A stretch of DNA of 45,892 nt from Bacillota bacterium (GCA_023441625.1 JAEZOA010000101.1:1-45892), one strand, 5' to 3'. Positions 10,001 to 18,596 are shown, counted from the stretch's first letter. Notes: a model not told the origin generated them from the letters alone. Program-made: numbers and translations.

Positions 10001-10152
10001 TCTTGACCTGAATAGAGACCAAGATCTTTCAATGTTACAGCTTTGTCAGCATTTGCTAATGTAGCTGCATCAGCTGCGAATACAGCAGTCATAGAAGTAA
10101 GCACTAATGCTATAGCTATAACGACTGCAGTTAACTTTCTGAGATTTCTCAT
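7078..10152 (-). CDS. S-layer protein: SLH domains plus multiple Ig-like repeats (paralogue 1)
   Basis: The 1024-residue precursor starts MRNLRKLTAVV with a signal peptide cleaved near FAA (residue 26). Residues about 30-195 hold three divergent SLH repeats (for example VTAARFATFMLKQMGI and LTRDAAVGVMYGAL). From about 230 to the end there are six or more Ig-like repeats with cores such as KQLEVVFNQEMD, NIKITFSEPVY, SVSLTFNEAL and GKIYLKFSEPMN. Near the C-terminus are two acidic Asp/Asn/Gly-rich stretches (about 890-915 with KDKDGDDG, and about 960-976 with DANNNGKQEDAE) that look like calcium-binding loops and are absent from the neighbouring paralogue. A strong extended -10 promoter at 10315-10343 and a roughly 155-nt leader precede AGGAGG and ATG. 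The set suggests an abundant cell-wall array protein. Confidence 0.88.
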   Translation of the reverse strand: MRNLRKLTAVVIAIALVLTSMTAVFAADAATLANADKAVTLKDLGLYSGQDANDPKVGLENALTTQDSLIFLSKLFGYNDAANALTADQVAEALAKFDDAASISDYAKNVVAYSATNNILSGSTQDGKFFVGAKDTVTAARFATFMLKQMGITVADYKVSVAQLAETKGSKVDATVTGDLTRDAAVGVMYGALTAEKASGKTVIADIVGDNADLKAKAEKLGLIAAPVVTDLAVVSVKALNNKQLEVVFNQEMDSDSAKSKDSYTIKDKGETEKKVTADSFKLSDDKKTVTITLDETVSDCLTNSSKVKVTIKKDIKAANEKTLGADKEFEVEVQDGLLPTVKEVKHTGEKNIKITFSEPVYQGNNEALLTSNFAVKSGTYTYYVQNAELNLDTITLEVGTKLIEGPITVTVNDAGLNTATAIQDYAGYKVFKGEYTFDYVKDTSVAVVTVKEAKPHSVKLGFSKPVKAADLRLFHSTKNAEYYKANIVTTDSKYVDEIEFKFDVKNPVPAGNINFYLVNSDTDSNKLVDGYGVKVPDQTLTATVVVDVIGPTVTSKNVDKNLSVSLTFNEALKATTVKNANFTFKSVKDGKTVYFTSSLVADKGDKVVKLDVPGKLDDNTEYEVVVKKAIEDTVGNKMESDYVTTFTTGDNTAPEIKEADCYVVKGEGKIYLKFSEPMNEAQMLDKANYMVLPKSDKAWRDLDDDDKISKISDKIVLIDLDEEVDSPNVKIAPIMDLANKRLFGKVDSVLLEKIGVEAVNFKSAELIDTNKIKLVFNTNIATFANADVELAAVGAVTTTTHSAVKLYTVESRNLNDDGNTEIVFVLDKDLNTDATFTDANKTKVPVTIISKADKTESKSTSGTLLTKGLSIEVADKTAPKIAKYKFKGDDDETPEVVIYGYKDKDGDDGIAIDPEDNYNKLDEGNIALVSITFTEAIDFASISKLAFTVDGYTVKEVQYYDANNNGKQEDAEKFEVILKIVAKADNTPARTSVTQVYNVSDLEGNVLASGSTWTIRDLSDWVK

Positions 10153-10314
10153 GTTCTCAAATCCTCCTTGTGTATTTTGTAGGGGTGGGCTATGTAATTC
10201 TCGAGTAGGCTACGCCTCATCCCACGTATATAGCCCAACTCATAAAACCAATATTTCAAGATTTAGTATATCCAGCGCTACTTTGGCTAAATTTACCTAT
10301 CTTGATTCATATGT

Positions 10315-10343
10315 ATTATATCACTGGCAAATTTTTCAGTCAA
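10315..10343 (-). promoter_or_regulatory. strong sigma-A promoter of S-layer gene paralogue 1
   Basis: Minus strand: TTGACT (10338-10343), 17-base spacer, TATAAT (10315-10320), with TG one base before the -10 (extended -10). The spacer end CCAGTG is shared with the promoter of paralogue 2. The leader to the ATG is about 155 nt and contains complementary GGGCTAT/ATAGCCC segments near 10186-10236. Confidence 0.85.
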
Positions 10344-10381
10344 CACGCCCTTTTTAAGTGTAAAGAATTTGTAACAGAAAC

Positions 10382-10423
10382 GCAACAAAAGCAGGCGTCT
10401 TATTACACGCCTGCTTTTGTTGC
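10382..10423 (-). terminator. terminator hairpin after S-layer gene paralogue 2
   Basis: A perfect 17-bp stem (10382-10398 with 10407-10423, outer arm GCAACAAAAGCAGG) with an 8-base loop lies about 70 bases after the stop at 10495. The following minus-strand bases are only moderately T-rich (GTTTCTGTT), so it may also stabilise the mRNA 3' end. Confidence 0.82.
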
Positions 10424-10494
10424 TAATACATGTTCCCAATACACATTGTGTCTTTATTTCTTATTACATATTTCCAACTATATTTCCAATAACA

Positions 10495-13461
10495 TTATCT
10501 CACTGTCCAAGTACTACCTGATGCAAATACATTGTCAGCTGCATCTGTAATATTATAAACCTGAGTTACAGTAGTTCTGATTGGAGTATTATTTTTATTT
10601 GCCTTAACCTCTAACACTACTTCATTTGCTGTAGCATTTGAGATACCTGTTACTGTATATCCATCAACCTTGAATGAGAGTGTTGATAGAGATGCAGTTT
10701 CAATTGCTTCAGTAAATGTTATTGTAATAAAGCCTGTAGTATTTTTAGCTACACTTCCATTAACTGCCTGAGTAATAACATTTCCTGATATGATAACACT
10801 TGCAACTTCTTCAGTTGTAGTATCTTTATCATGGTCATATGTTACTATTTCTGGAGCAGTCTTATCATTAATAGTTACTGGTGTCTGTGAACCACCTAAT
10901 TTAGTACCAGATACTGATTCAGAACTTGGATTTGCAACAGTCACTGCAGTGATTGAAACTCCTTCATATTTAACGTCAGTATCAATATTTTTATCAAGAA
11001 TTAATACTATCTCTGTATTACCATCACCATTAGTCACCATTGATTCTACTAATTGTGTTCTAATTGCACCAGGAGTTACACCAGCGAATTCAATATCGGT
11101 ATTGCTGAATGAACTCAATTGACTATTAAATACTATCTTAACTTTATTAGTAGCAATTAAATCGGCTCTATTAATCTTAACTGTTTCTACACCAATATTT
11201 TCTAATAGAGTGGAATCAACTGAACCGAACAATCTCTTTCCTGCTAAGTCCATAATAGGAGCAACCTTTACATCAGGAAGTGAAACTGCTTCATCTAAAT
11301 CAATAAGCACTACCTTACTTGATATTTTTGTAACTGTATCCTGATTATTTAATGCACGCCATGATGCTGAATCAGTAGGCTGTACCATATAGTTTGATTT
11401 GTCAAGCATTTGGGTCTCATTCATTGGTTCGCTGAATTTTAAGTATATCTTTCCATCAGCTTCTACTACATAGCAATCTGCTGCATATATTTCAGGAGAT
11501 GTATTGTCGCCAGTTGTAAATGAGAATGTCATATCAGCAGCTGTAGTATTACCAGATAAATCCTTAGCCTTTTTAACTACTACTTGGTACTGAGTATTAT
11601 CATCCATCTTTCCTGGCACTGTTAATGTAACAATCTTTTTTGTAGCATCTAAAGTTGGAATAAAATATACATCTTTGTTGTCAGCAACTGACTTGAATGT
11701 GTAGTTTGAAGCCAACTCTGCAGTTGCTTTATCAATTTCTTCATCAAAAGTCAATACAAAGCTAACATTTGTGTTTAACTTAGTTGAAGATACAGCAGGA
11801 GCAGTTACGTCAACTACTACATTAGCTGTAAGTGTTTGGTCTGGAACCTTAACTCCATATCCATCTACTAATGCTTCACCAGAAACAGTGCTATTTACTA
11901 AGAATAACTTAACACTTCCAGCTGGTACTGGATTTGTTTCTGCGAAATTAAATGTTAATGTATCGTAGAACTTATCATTTGCATTAGTTTGAGACAGATA
12001 TGCTGCCGCGCCATTTACTGAATGATACAGTTTAATATTTGTACCCTTAACTGGCTTTGAAAATGCAAGCTTAACTACTGTAGGCTTAGCTTCAGCAACA
12101 GTTACAACTGATACTGATGTATCTTTTTTGTAATCAAATGAAGTTTCACCCATAAACACTTTATATCCAGCATAATCTCTAATTGCTCCAGCAGCATCAA
12201 CACCTGCAGCATTAACTGTAACAGTAACAGGACCATCGGTTAGCTTAGTTCCAAGTGTTAGATTGATAGCTTTGTTATCTAAAGTAGCTGCTTGAACAAA
12301 GTATTGATATGATCCACTCATCACCTTGAAGTTTGAGGCAACAAGTGCATCAGTGCTTCCACCATAAACAGGCTCTGTGAATGTAAGTTTAACATTATAT
12401 TCTCCAGTAGCTTCAGCCTTTACAACAGAAGGAATAATTCCATCCTGTACTATAACATTTGTAAATTCTTTGTTTGCAGCTAATTTATTACCATTTGCCG
12501 CTTTAATTTCTTTTTTGATTATTACTTTAGCAGTGCTTGAATTTGTTAGCTTATCAGTAACAACATTATCAAGAGTAATGATAACAGTTTTACCATCAGC
12601 ACTTAATACAGCACTATCATTACCAAGATTAATTACAGTAGTACCTTTATCTTTTATCTCATAGAAGCTTTCAGTCTGAGCTGAGTCTTTATCCATAGCT
12701 TGGTTGAATACAACTTCCAACTGTTTTGTGTTTATAGCCTTTACACTTTCAACTGCTAAATCAATTGGAGCCACTGTAATAAGACCAGCTGCTACTGCGA
12801 TATCCTTAAGTGCTGGTTTAGCTGCTACGATCTTTTCGATGATAGTTTCTAATTCGTCAGCATATTTTGCTGTGAGTGAACCATACATAACTCCTACTGC
12901 ATGATCCCTGAGGAGCGCCTTAGTTTCATATGAAGCATATACCTCTACGTCCTTTGCTCCTTCAACACTTGAAAGCTGAGCTATTGCTTCACTCCAATTT
13001 GGAACTGTGAAGCCCATTTGCTTTAATAGTAGCGTTGCAAATTGTCCGCCAAGAAGGCTTTTTTCTGAATCGATATACAGTTTACTGCCCTCTAAGGAAC
13101 CTGACATAATTCCTTTGTCTACTAAGTATGCTATTCTCTTCTTAGCATATGAAGGTACTTTGTCAGCATCTGCAAAATCCTTAATTATTGCATCAGCTTG
13201 TGCATCGGTCAATGCTAGTGCAGCATCATCCATGTTAAATAGTTTTGCTAATAGTACTGCTCCCTGTCCTCTTGTAAGTTCAGTTTCAAGAGAAGGCTCA
13301 AATGTAGTTGTGCTAGTTCCTGCATATAGGTCTAGCTTGTTGAGAACAACTGCTTTGTCCCCATTTACTGTAGTGTATGAAGCTGCAAATGCTGGAACTA
13401 ACGTAGTTAGCATTATTGCAAGAGCAACTACTACAGCAGAAATCTTCTTTAGGTTTCTCAT
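10495..13461 (-). CDS. S-layer protein: SLH domains plus multiple Ig-like repeats (paralogue 2)
   Basis: I place the start at 13461 (MRNLKKISAVV) because AAGGAGG ends 8 bases upstream and this aligns with the paralogue's N-terminus; the frame is open upstream but lacks a ribosome site. The 988-residue precursor has a signal peptide ending near FAA, three SLH repeats at about 30-200 (LTRGQGAVLLAKLF in the first, LRDHAVGVMYGSL in the third), then at least six Ig-like repeats (KQLEVVFNQAMD, NVKLTFTEPVY, SFVLTFDEEID, GKIYLKFSEPMN). It is colinear with paralogue 1 for nearly its full length, which indicates a tandem duplication, but it lacks the two acidic C-terminal insertions and the final DLSDWVK tail. 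Codon use is regular and the promoter and terminator are strong, as expected for an abundant S-layer protein. Confidence 0.88.
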   Translation of the reverse strand: MRNLKKISAVVVALAIMLTTLVPAFAASYTTVNGDKAVVLNKLDLYAGTSTTTFEPSLETELTRGQGAVLLAKLFNMDDAALALTDAQADAIIKDFADADKVPSYAKKRIAYLVDKGIMSGSLEGSKLYIDSEKSLLGGQFATLLLKQMGFTVPNWSEAIAQLSSVEGAKDVEVYASYETKALLRDHAVGVMYGSLTAKYADELETIIEKIVAAKPALKDIAVAAGLITVAPIDLAVESVKAINTKQLEVVFNQAMDKDSAQTESFYEIKDKGTTVINLGNDSAVLSADGKTVIITLDNVVTDKLTNSSTAKVIIKKEIKAANGNKLAANKEFTNVIVQDGIIPSVVKAEATGEYNVKLTFTEPVYGGSTDALVASNFKVMSGSYQYFVQAATLDNKAINLTLGTKLTDGPVTVTVNAAGVDAAGAIRDYAGYKVFMGETSFDYKKDTSVSVVTVAEAKPTVVKLAFSKPVKGTNIKLYHSVNGAAAYLSQTNANDKFYDTLTFNFAETNPVPAGSVKLFLVNSTVSGEALVDGYGVKVPDQTLTANVVVDVTAPAVSSTKLNTNVSFVLTFDEEIDKATAELASNYTFKSVADNKDVYFIPTLDATKKIVTLTVPGKMDDNTQYQVVVKKAKDLSGNTTAADMTFSFTTGDNTSPEIYAADCYVVEADGKIYLKFSEPMNETQMLDKSNYMVQPTDSASWRALNNQDTVTKISSKVVLIDLDEAVSLPDVKVAPIMDLAGKRLFGSVDSTLLENIGVETVKINRADLIATNKVKIVFNSQLSSFSNTDIEFAGVTPGAIRTQLVESMVTNGDGNTEIVLILDKNIDTDVKYEGVSITAVTVANPSSESVSGTKLGGSQTPVTINDKTAPEIVTYDHDKDTTTEEVASVIISGNVITQAVNGSVAKNTTGFITITFTEAIETASLSTLSFKVDGYTVTGISNATANEVVLEVKANKNNTPIRTTVTQVYNITDAADNVFASGSTWTVR

Positions 13462-13590
13462 TACAAAATCCTCCTTAGGTTTTTTGCTGGCCATTGATGT
13501 TACCGAGGAACTAGGCCAAGAAGTTATCCTCAGCGTGTAATGAATTAGAAATTAAGATAATGAACTCTTTCACATCTCAATTTCATAGCT

Positions 13591-13620
13591 AATTATAGCA
13601 CTGGATTTTTTATTTGGTCA
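13591..13620 (-). promoter_or_regulatory. strong sigma-A promoter of S-layer gene paralogue 2
   Basis: Minus strand: TTGACC (13615-13620), 18-base spacer, TATAAT (13591-13596), extended by TG before the -10. The CCAGTG immediately upstream of the -10 is identical to that of paralogue 1. The 5' leader is about 120 nt. The rest of the gap (13621-13820 and 13861-13992) shows no gene or clear motif. Confidence 0.85.
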
Positions 13621-13820
13621 ACATAATGCCAGAGTTGTAAAATAACTGTAAGCTTGTTGTAATGGGCTTTGCTTCACATTTATGAATATTATGGTAAACC
13701 ATTATTATACACTACTGAGATGATTGATATAACTGTCTCATTGATTTCCAAATGTAGCTTCAGATAAGAAGCATAGGTGTATTAATTCTCTATAACATGT
13801 TTAGTCATGTTTTTACACAC

Positions 13821-13860
13821 AAAAAAACCACTCTAAATGTTTTTACATTCCGAATGGTTT
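13821..13860 (-). terminator. terminator of the glgC-glgD operon
   Basis: Minus strand: an imperfect hairpin with outer arms AAACCATTC and GAGTGGTTT (13826-13860) is followed by a run of six or seven T (complement of 13821-13827). It lies about 130 bases after the glgD stop. Confidence 0.75.
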
Positions 13861-13992
13861 AAAATAGTTATTAAGCTACACTACTTTTCTTTTCAAGGTA
13901 GTAATTGACACTTCATGCCGTGCTTGGCCTTACTTGAGGCTAATTACATCTTCCTTGAGCCCACTTACATCCTGCTTTATGCTACCTAATTC

Positions 13993-15111
13993 TTACACCA
14001 TAACATTTTTACCTATTATAATAGGCCAATTCTCTTCACCTTTTAAACATCGTCCTTTGGATAGTATTACATTCTTATCAAGTATTGCATAGTTTAGAGT
14101 GGAATTCTCCTCTACAACGCTTCCCTGCATAATTATGCTATCCTTTACAACTGCACCCTTTTTGATTGTGACACCTCGGAATAGCACACTATTCTCCACT
14201 GTTCCTTCTATTATACAACCATCAGCTACAATTGAGTTCTTTACCTCTGCCTCTTCATTGAATTTGGCAGGAGCCTCATCCTTTACCTTGGTATATATCT
14301 TTGCTGAACCTAGGAGTTCTGCACTCACTTCAGAATCTAAAAGCTCCATATTGCATTTATAGTACATTTGAACAGAAGATATACTTCTCCAATAGCCAGT
14401 GAACTTATAGCCATATATTTTAAGCTTGTGTAACATTTTTACTAATATATCTAGAACAAAATCATAATATCCATGAGCAACACTTTCTTCTAATAATGCT
14501 ATAAGCAATTCCCTTTTGATTAAATATGTTCCAAGTGAGCCATTTAGAGTATTTGGATGCATGGGCTTTTCTTGAAAATCTACTATTCTCTGAGTATTAT
14601 CAACCTGTAAAATACCCATATTAGAGAGCTCTTCAATAGGAACATCATTCATTTCCCTGTATGCTATTGTTATATCCGCATCATTTTCCTTGTGCTCCTT
14701 GAGCATATCATCAAAGGTTGCAGTGTATATGCAATTACCCTGTGAAATAAGAACATACTCCTCATTACTTCTCTTTAAAAAGGTAAGATTGTTGTACATA
14801 GAATCAGCTGTACCTCTATACCAACCAGCGCCTTCATCTGAAAGAAATGGTGGAAATATAAATAATCCATCGGTTTTTCTATCCAGATCCCATTCCTTTC
14901 CTGAACCAAGATGGTCCATCAAGGATCTAAAGCTATACTGAGTTATTACACCAACATTTGTGATGCCTGAATTAACCATATTCGACAATACGAAATCCAC
15001 TGCTCTATATTTACCCCCCACAGGAACTGCTGGGCTTGATCTCATTGTTGATAATTCTTTTAGCTTTGTGCTTTTTCCACCTGACAGTATTATTCCCATT
15101 ACGTTTTTCAT
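13993..15111 (-). CDS. glgD: GlgD, regulatory subunit of ADP-glucose pyrophosphorylase
   Basis: The 372-residue product is a nucleotidyltransferase-fold protein with a C-terminal left-handed beta-helix (hexapeptide-like repeats such as SIVADGCIIEGTVENSVLFRG). It parallels GlgC but has lost key residues: the GlgC pattern GGQGSRLG becomes GGKSTKLKEL, and SGDHIYKMDY becomes SQGNCIYTAT, removing the catalytic aspartate region. This is the known situation for GlgD of Bacillota, which pairs with GlgC in a heterotetramer and modulates it. The ATG overlaps the glgC stop by four bases (ATGA), indicating translational coupling. It acts in the cytoplasm in glycogen synthesis. Confidence 0.93.
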   Translation of the reverse strand: MKNVMGIILSGGKSTKLKELSTMRSSPAVPVGGKYRAVDFVLSNMVNSGITNVGVITQYSFRSLMDHLGSGKEWDLDRKTDGLFIFPPFLSDEGAGWYRGTADSMYNNLTFLKRSNEEYVLISQGNCIYTATFDDMLKEHKENDADITIAYREMNDVPIEELSNMGILQVDNTQRIVDFQEKPMHPNTLNGSLGTYLIKRELLIALLEESVAHGYYDFVLDILVKMLHKLKIYGYKFTGYWRSISSVQMYYKCNMELLDSEVSAELLGSAKIYTKVKDEAPAKFNEEAEVKNSIVADGCIIEGTVENSVLFRGVTIKKGAVVKDSIIMQGSVVEENSTLNYAILDKNVILSKGRCLKGEENWPIIIGKNVMV

Positions 15112-16388
15112 TCAGCAACACCACCTTTGAATACGCTTTTGCCTGACTCTACTACTAACGAAGTAAAATCCTCAGCGTTGACTCCAATATCTATCATTAC
15201 GTTTTTACCTATTATTGCACCTTCAGGAATTTTGGCATTTTCTCCGACTACCGTAATACCAGAGTTATATATTTGGGGCCTGTACTCATTATCAATATCT
15301 TCACCCTCACCAAGCTTTGAATTCTCTCCAACAGTAACCCATTCACTGATAATACTTTGCTTTATTAATGCATTTTTGCAAATTTTAGAGTTTGACATCA
15401 CTATTGAGTCTTGTATTACAGCTCCCTCTTCAACAATAGCACCAGGAAATAAAATGGAGTTTATTACAGTTCCATATACCATACAACCTTCAGCAATCAT
15501 AGATTTCTTGACACAGGCAGTACTACCTATGTAATGTGCTGGCTTAACCGGATTTGGGGTATATATCTTCCATTCAGCGTCAAACAAATTGAATTCGGGT
15601 ATTCTACTAACCAAATCCATATTAGACTCCCAAAAAGCCTGTATTGTACCAACATCTCTCCAATAGCCCGAGAACTGATAGGCCCACATGCTTTTACCAT
15701 CCTTAAGCATATCCGGAATTATATTCTTGCCAAAATCATTATCAGATACTGGGCACTCATTATCTTTAATTAAGTACTCTCTAAGAGTGGACCAATTGAA
15801 AATATAAACACCCATTGAAGCAAGAGTACTCTTTGGACTTTTTGGTTTTTCCTCGAATTCATAAATATTACCATTTTCATGGCAATTCATTATTCCATAT
15901 CGACTTGCCTCTTCGTAGGGTACATTAATAACCGAGATAGTTGCATCAGCATTATTTTCCTTATGAAAATCAAGCATTTTTGAATAATCCATCTTATAAA
16001 TGTGATCCCCGGATAAGATAATTACATACTGTGGAGAGTATTTGTCTATGTAGTGGATATTCTGGTATACAGCATTTGCAGTACCTTTGAACCACTCACC
16101 ACTATCCGCCTTCAAATATGGTGATAGTATTGTTACTCCACCATCTATTCTGTCCATGTCCCATGGTTTCCCTATCCCAATATGGGAATTTAACTTAAGT
16201 GGTTGATACTGTGTCAATACACCTACAGTATCAATTCCTGAATTAATACAATTGCTAAGTGAAAAATCAATAATCCTATATTTCCCACCATACAAGACGG
16301 CAGGCTTTGCTACATTTTTTGTGAGGACACCAAGCCTGCTTCCCTGCCCTCCAGCAAGTAATAATGCTATTATTTCTTTTTTATTCAT
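15108..16388 (-). CDS. glgC: GlgC, glucose-1-phosphate adenylyltransferase
   Basis: The 426-residue enzyme makes ADP-glucose from ATP and glucose-1-phosphate, the committed step of glycogen synthesis. Visible family features are GGQGSRLGVLT near the N-terminus (nucleotide loop), GTANAVYQN, SGDHIYKMDY, FEEKPKSPKST, YWRDVGTIQAFWESNMDLV (glucose-1-phosphate pocket) and C-terminal beta-helix repeats (MIAEGCMVYGTVINSILFPG). Length is normal. GGGAG sits nine bases before ATG. It is the first gene of the glgC-glgD operon; glgA and glgB are not in the window. The 5' gap contains AT-rich sequence but no promoter I would assign firmly. Confidence 0.95.
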   Translation of the reverse strand: MNKKEIIALLLAGGQGSRLGVLTKNVAKPAVLYGGKYRIIDFSLSNCINSGIDTVGVLTQYQPLKLNSHIGIGKPWDMDRIDGGVTILSPYLKADSGEWFKGTANAVYQNIHYIDKYSPQYVIILSGDHIYKMDYSKMLDFHKENNADATISVINVPYEEASRYGIMNCHENGNIYEFEEKPKSPKSTLASMGVYIFNWSTLREYLIKDNECPVSDNDFGKNIIPDMLKDGKSMWAYQFSGYWRDVGTIQAFWESNMDLVSRIPEFNLFDAEWKIYTPNPVKPAHYIGSTACVKKSMIAEGCMVYGTVINSILFPGAIVEEGAVIQDSIVMSNSKICKNALIKQSIISEWVTVGENSKLGEGEDIDNEYRPQIYNSGITVVGENAKIPEGAIIGKNVMIDIGVNAEDFTSLVVESGKSVFKGGVAE

Positions 16389-16518
16389 TGCATCCGCTCC
16401 CGGTAGTCATTTTTTTCAACAAATTTATAACTATATGCATTACCATTTATTTTATACAATTACTTCTACATATATAATACTTTTCCCTTTTTTATAACAA
16501 AAATATATTTTTTACTTA

Positions 16519-16556
16519 ACAAAAAAGCTAAGGCCTGTTTTATTCAGGCTTTAGCT
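16519..16556 (-). terminator. terminator of the Cys-rich small protein gene
   Basis: Arms AAGCTAAGGCCTG and CAGGCTTTAGCTT (16525-16556, one G-T pair) form a 13-bp stem; on the minus strand a run of six T follows (complement of 16521-16526). It sits 37 bases after the stop at 16594. Confidence 0.9.
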
Positions 16557-16593
16557 TATATAACCGCTTTACTTAAATTTTGTTTGTTTCAAA

Positions 16594-16965
16594 TTAAATT
16601 GCATTGTGTGTGAAGGCCGCTATACTGCATACAGGTATATCTGTTACAGAACCAACTGATACAATTGGGTGCCCATTATGCATATTCCCCATATTGTTGT
16701 TATCTAACATGCATCCTATACCACTTGAATATGGTGTCCCACTACATGCATTTCCAAGGGCACAACCTGGTGCTGGGCCAATTTGTGTAATTAGCTTTAC
16801 AACACATTCATTTACTCCAAGAAGTACTCCTGTAAATCCGCATCCGGACATTCCACCACTAGTTGTAAATATAGTTACAGTTTCGCCAATATATTTTTTC
16901 AATGCACAGGTAATGTCTCCATGTATTTCTAACCCATCTCCGCTACCGCAACGTTCTTCTAACAT
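16594..16965 (-). CDS. conserved-looking Cys/Gly-rich small protein, function unknown
   Basis: The product is 123 residues with eight or more cysteines and many glycines, no signal peptide and no membrane segment. An N-terminal MLEERCGSGDG is followed by a beta-strand-rich core (YIGETVTIFTTSGGMSGCGFTGVLLGV then CVVKLIT) that resembles a small barrel, and by a loop-rich C-terminal half (GPAPGCALGNACSGTPY, DNNNMGNMHNGHP). It starts at ATG with AAAGGAG nine bases upstream and has its own terminator, so it is a genuine monocistronic gene. Similar Cys-rich small proteins in spore formers are often coat or exosporium related, but that is only an inference; I do not recognise the family. Confidence 0.6.
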   Translation of the reverse strand: MLEERCGSGDGLEIHGDITCALKKYIGETVTIFTTSGGMSGCGFTGVLLGVNECVVKLITQIGPAPGCALGNACSGTPYSSGIGCMLDNNNMGNMHNGHPIVSVGSVTDIPVCSIAAFTHNAI

Positions 16966-17082
16966 AACTCTCCGCTCCTTTCAAAACCCTAAAAATGTTA
17001 TTTTGACATATTACATTTTATGTTAACGGAACAGTATGTGTTACAGTAGATATGAGAATAGCTGTTATTATTTAGTTGCTTC

Positions 17083-17859
17083 TCAGCATTGTGTGAGAAT
17101 CCATTTGAATATTTTTAGTCTCTCTACATTATCAACAAATTTACCAGAGTCAAAATACTCTAATTTACCTCCGGTTTTTTGAGTATTACAAATATCCTGT
17201 TGCTCAAGCAGATATTTTAAGTATTTTATGGTACCAACACTTCCATCTATTATGTCTATATGTGCTGGAAGCACCTCCTTGAATACATTCCTGAATATTG
17301 GAAAATGTGTACATCCTAAAACAAATGTTTTATAGCTATCTATATCATAGTGTGAAAGCTTTTCTCTAATAACAGGTATAACTTTTTCATGATCAAATAC
17401 CATATTTTCTGCCAGCTCAACTAATTCAGGAAATGCCAGATAGTCTACGATATGTTCATGATCCACTCTCTGTACTAAATTATTAAATTTTTCCTCACGG
17501 AGTGTCAGAGGAGTTGCTAAAACAAGCACTCTTTTTCCATTCCCATTCTGAACTGCTGGCTTTACAGCCGGCTCCATCCCTACTATCGGGAAAGAATACA
17601 TACTGCGCAAATCCCTAACCGCAATACTCGTAGCAGTATTACATGCTACAACAAGTGCCTTAATCCCTTTCTGTACCAAAAATTCTACAGCTCCGAATAT
17701 ATAAGCTTTAACTTCCTCCTTGGTCTTTGTTCCATATGGTACGTGTTCAATATCAGCATAATATATATAATTTTCATTAGGAAGCTGCTTTAGTGCTTCA
17801 GAAAGCACTGTAATCCCACCAAAGCCAGAATCCAAAAAACCTATACTATCAGTCTTCAT
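17083..17859 (-). CDS. murI: glutamate racemase MurI
   Basis: This 258-residue cytoplasmic enzyme interconverts L- and D-glutamate to supply D-Glu for peptidoglycan. Diagnostic motifs are IGFLDSGFGGITVL at the N-terminus, VPYGTKT, VVACNTATS with the first catalytic cysteine at residue 73, and VLGCTHFPIF with the second. Length is typical (255-275). The ribosome site AAAGGAG precedes ATG by eight bases. It is apparently monocistronic; the next gene upstream on the same strand is an unrelated membrane protein 72 bases away, and no terminator is obvious between them, so co-transcription is possible. Confidence 0.95.
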   Translation of the reverse strand: MKTDSIGFLDSGFGGITVLSEALKQLPNENYIYYADIEHVPYGTKTKEEVKAYIFGAVEFLVQKGIKALVVACNTATSIAVRDLRSMYSFPIVGMEPAVKPAVQNGNGKRVLVLATPLTLREEKFNNLVQRVDHEHIVDYLAFPELVELAENMVFDHEKVIPVIREKLSHYDIDSYKTFVLGCTHFPIFRNVFKEVLPAHIDIIDGSVGTIKYLKYLLEQQDICNTQKTGGKLEYFDSGKFVDNVERLKIFKWILTQC

Positions 17860-17931
17860 AGAACTTCTCCTTTGTTTATTAAGTTCTTACTCCAAGTTGT
17901 TACCTTACTTTGTATAATATAAACTACTATT

Positions 17932-18324
17932 TTATCTACGTGGATTTTTTGATACTCTTGTTATAATAGCAAAAATCACCCAGCAAGCACCGCAATAAAT
18001 AATTGAAGGTAAAAAGTATATAAAATACATCAATCCCTGAAACATTGTGGAAAAACTGCTAGAGCCATAGTAGCTATATAGCGAAATTCCAAGAGAATAC
18101 ACTGCTGCTAATATGAAACTTAGCGGCACAACAACCAGTGTTTCCCGTCCAAAAAATCTTTTATAAATCAGAAGCACTATTAATGGAAATATAATGGCTG
18201 TGATACTAAAGGCAATGTATATTCCATTCATCGGAAGCTTCAACCTTACTATAGATATTAACATGATTATTATAATTATTGCTTCAAATATACTCAAACC
18301 TAGAATTTTCAAAAAATTTCTCAT
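17932..18324 (-). CDS. small membrane protein with four predicted helices, unknown function
   Basis: The 130-residue product has four hydrophobic segments at about 7-27, 33-54, 62-82 and 96-122, short basic loops (YKRFFGRE) and a basic C-terminal tail (TRVSKNPRR), so the tail is probably cytoplasmic. GAGG lies about nine bases before ATG. I do not recognise a named family. It precedes murI on the same strand, but nothing in the sequence links the two functionally. Confidence 0.6.
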   Translation of the reverse strand: MRNFLKILGLSIFEAIIIIIMLISIVRLKLPMNGIYIAFSITAIIFPLIVLLIYKRFFGRETLVVVPLSFILAAVYSLGISLYSYYGSSSFSTMFQGLMYFIYFLPSIIYCGACWVIFAIITRVSKNPRR

Positions 18325-18558
18325 ATACTTACCTCGGAAGTTAAAATTCAGCGCATACTACTGTCATATTATATAATATTGTTCAAGCTGTATCAAATTA
18401 TTTTAAGTGGGTATTAAGAGTGTAAACAATTTCTTATTGCAACTCTTGAAAAAGTGATATGTGCAATTTCAAGAACTTAAAAAGCATTTCACAAATTTTT
18501 ATTTTTTTATCCTGTAAATTTGGTTACTTAGGATCTCGTTTTTTTAATGGACAAAATC
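18325..18558. other. intergenic gap before the TetR-TraB cassette
   Basis: AT-rich sequence between divergent genes. Apart from the promoter and operator that begin at 18559, I see no gene, RNA or repeat. Confidence 0.5.
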
Positions 18559-18587
18559 TTGACATATACGATAATATAAGATATACC
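18559..18587 (+). promoter_or_regulatory. promoter of the tetR-traB unit
   Basis: TTGACA (18559-18564), 17-base spacer and TATACC (18582-18587). The -35 is a perfect consensus; the -10 lies inside a palindrome that probably binds the regulator. Confidence 0.78.
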
Positions 18588-18596
18588 ATAGGTATA
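18582..18596. promoter_or_regulatory. probable TetR-family operator
   Basis: TATACC-ATA-GGTATA is a perfect 6+3+6 inverted repeat overlapping the -10 box and probable transcription start, 46 bases before the TetR gene. Position and symmetry fit autorepression by the adjacent regulator. Confidence 0.65.

Noticed and set aside
13007..13540. 177-codon open frame on the plus strand over the S-layer N-terminus
   Set aside because: It is antisense to the SLH region and signal peptide of the real gene and lacks a ribosome site.
16966..17082. Sporulation sigma-E/K promoter upstream of the Cys-rich gene
   Set aside because: CATA-like motifs are present but the -35/-10 spacing does not fit either consensus.
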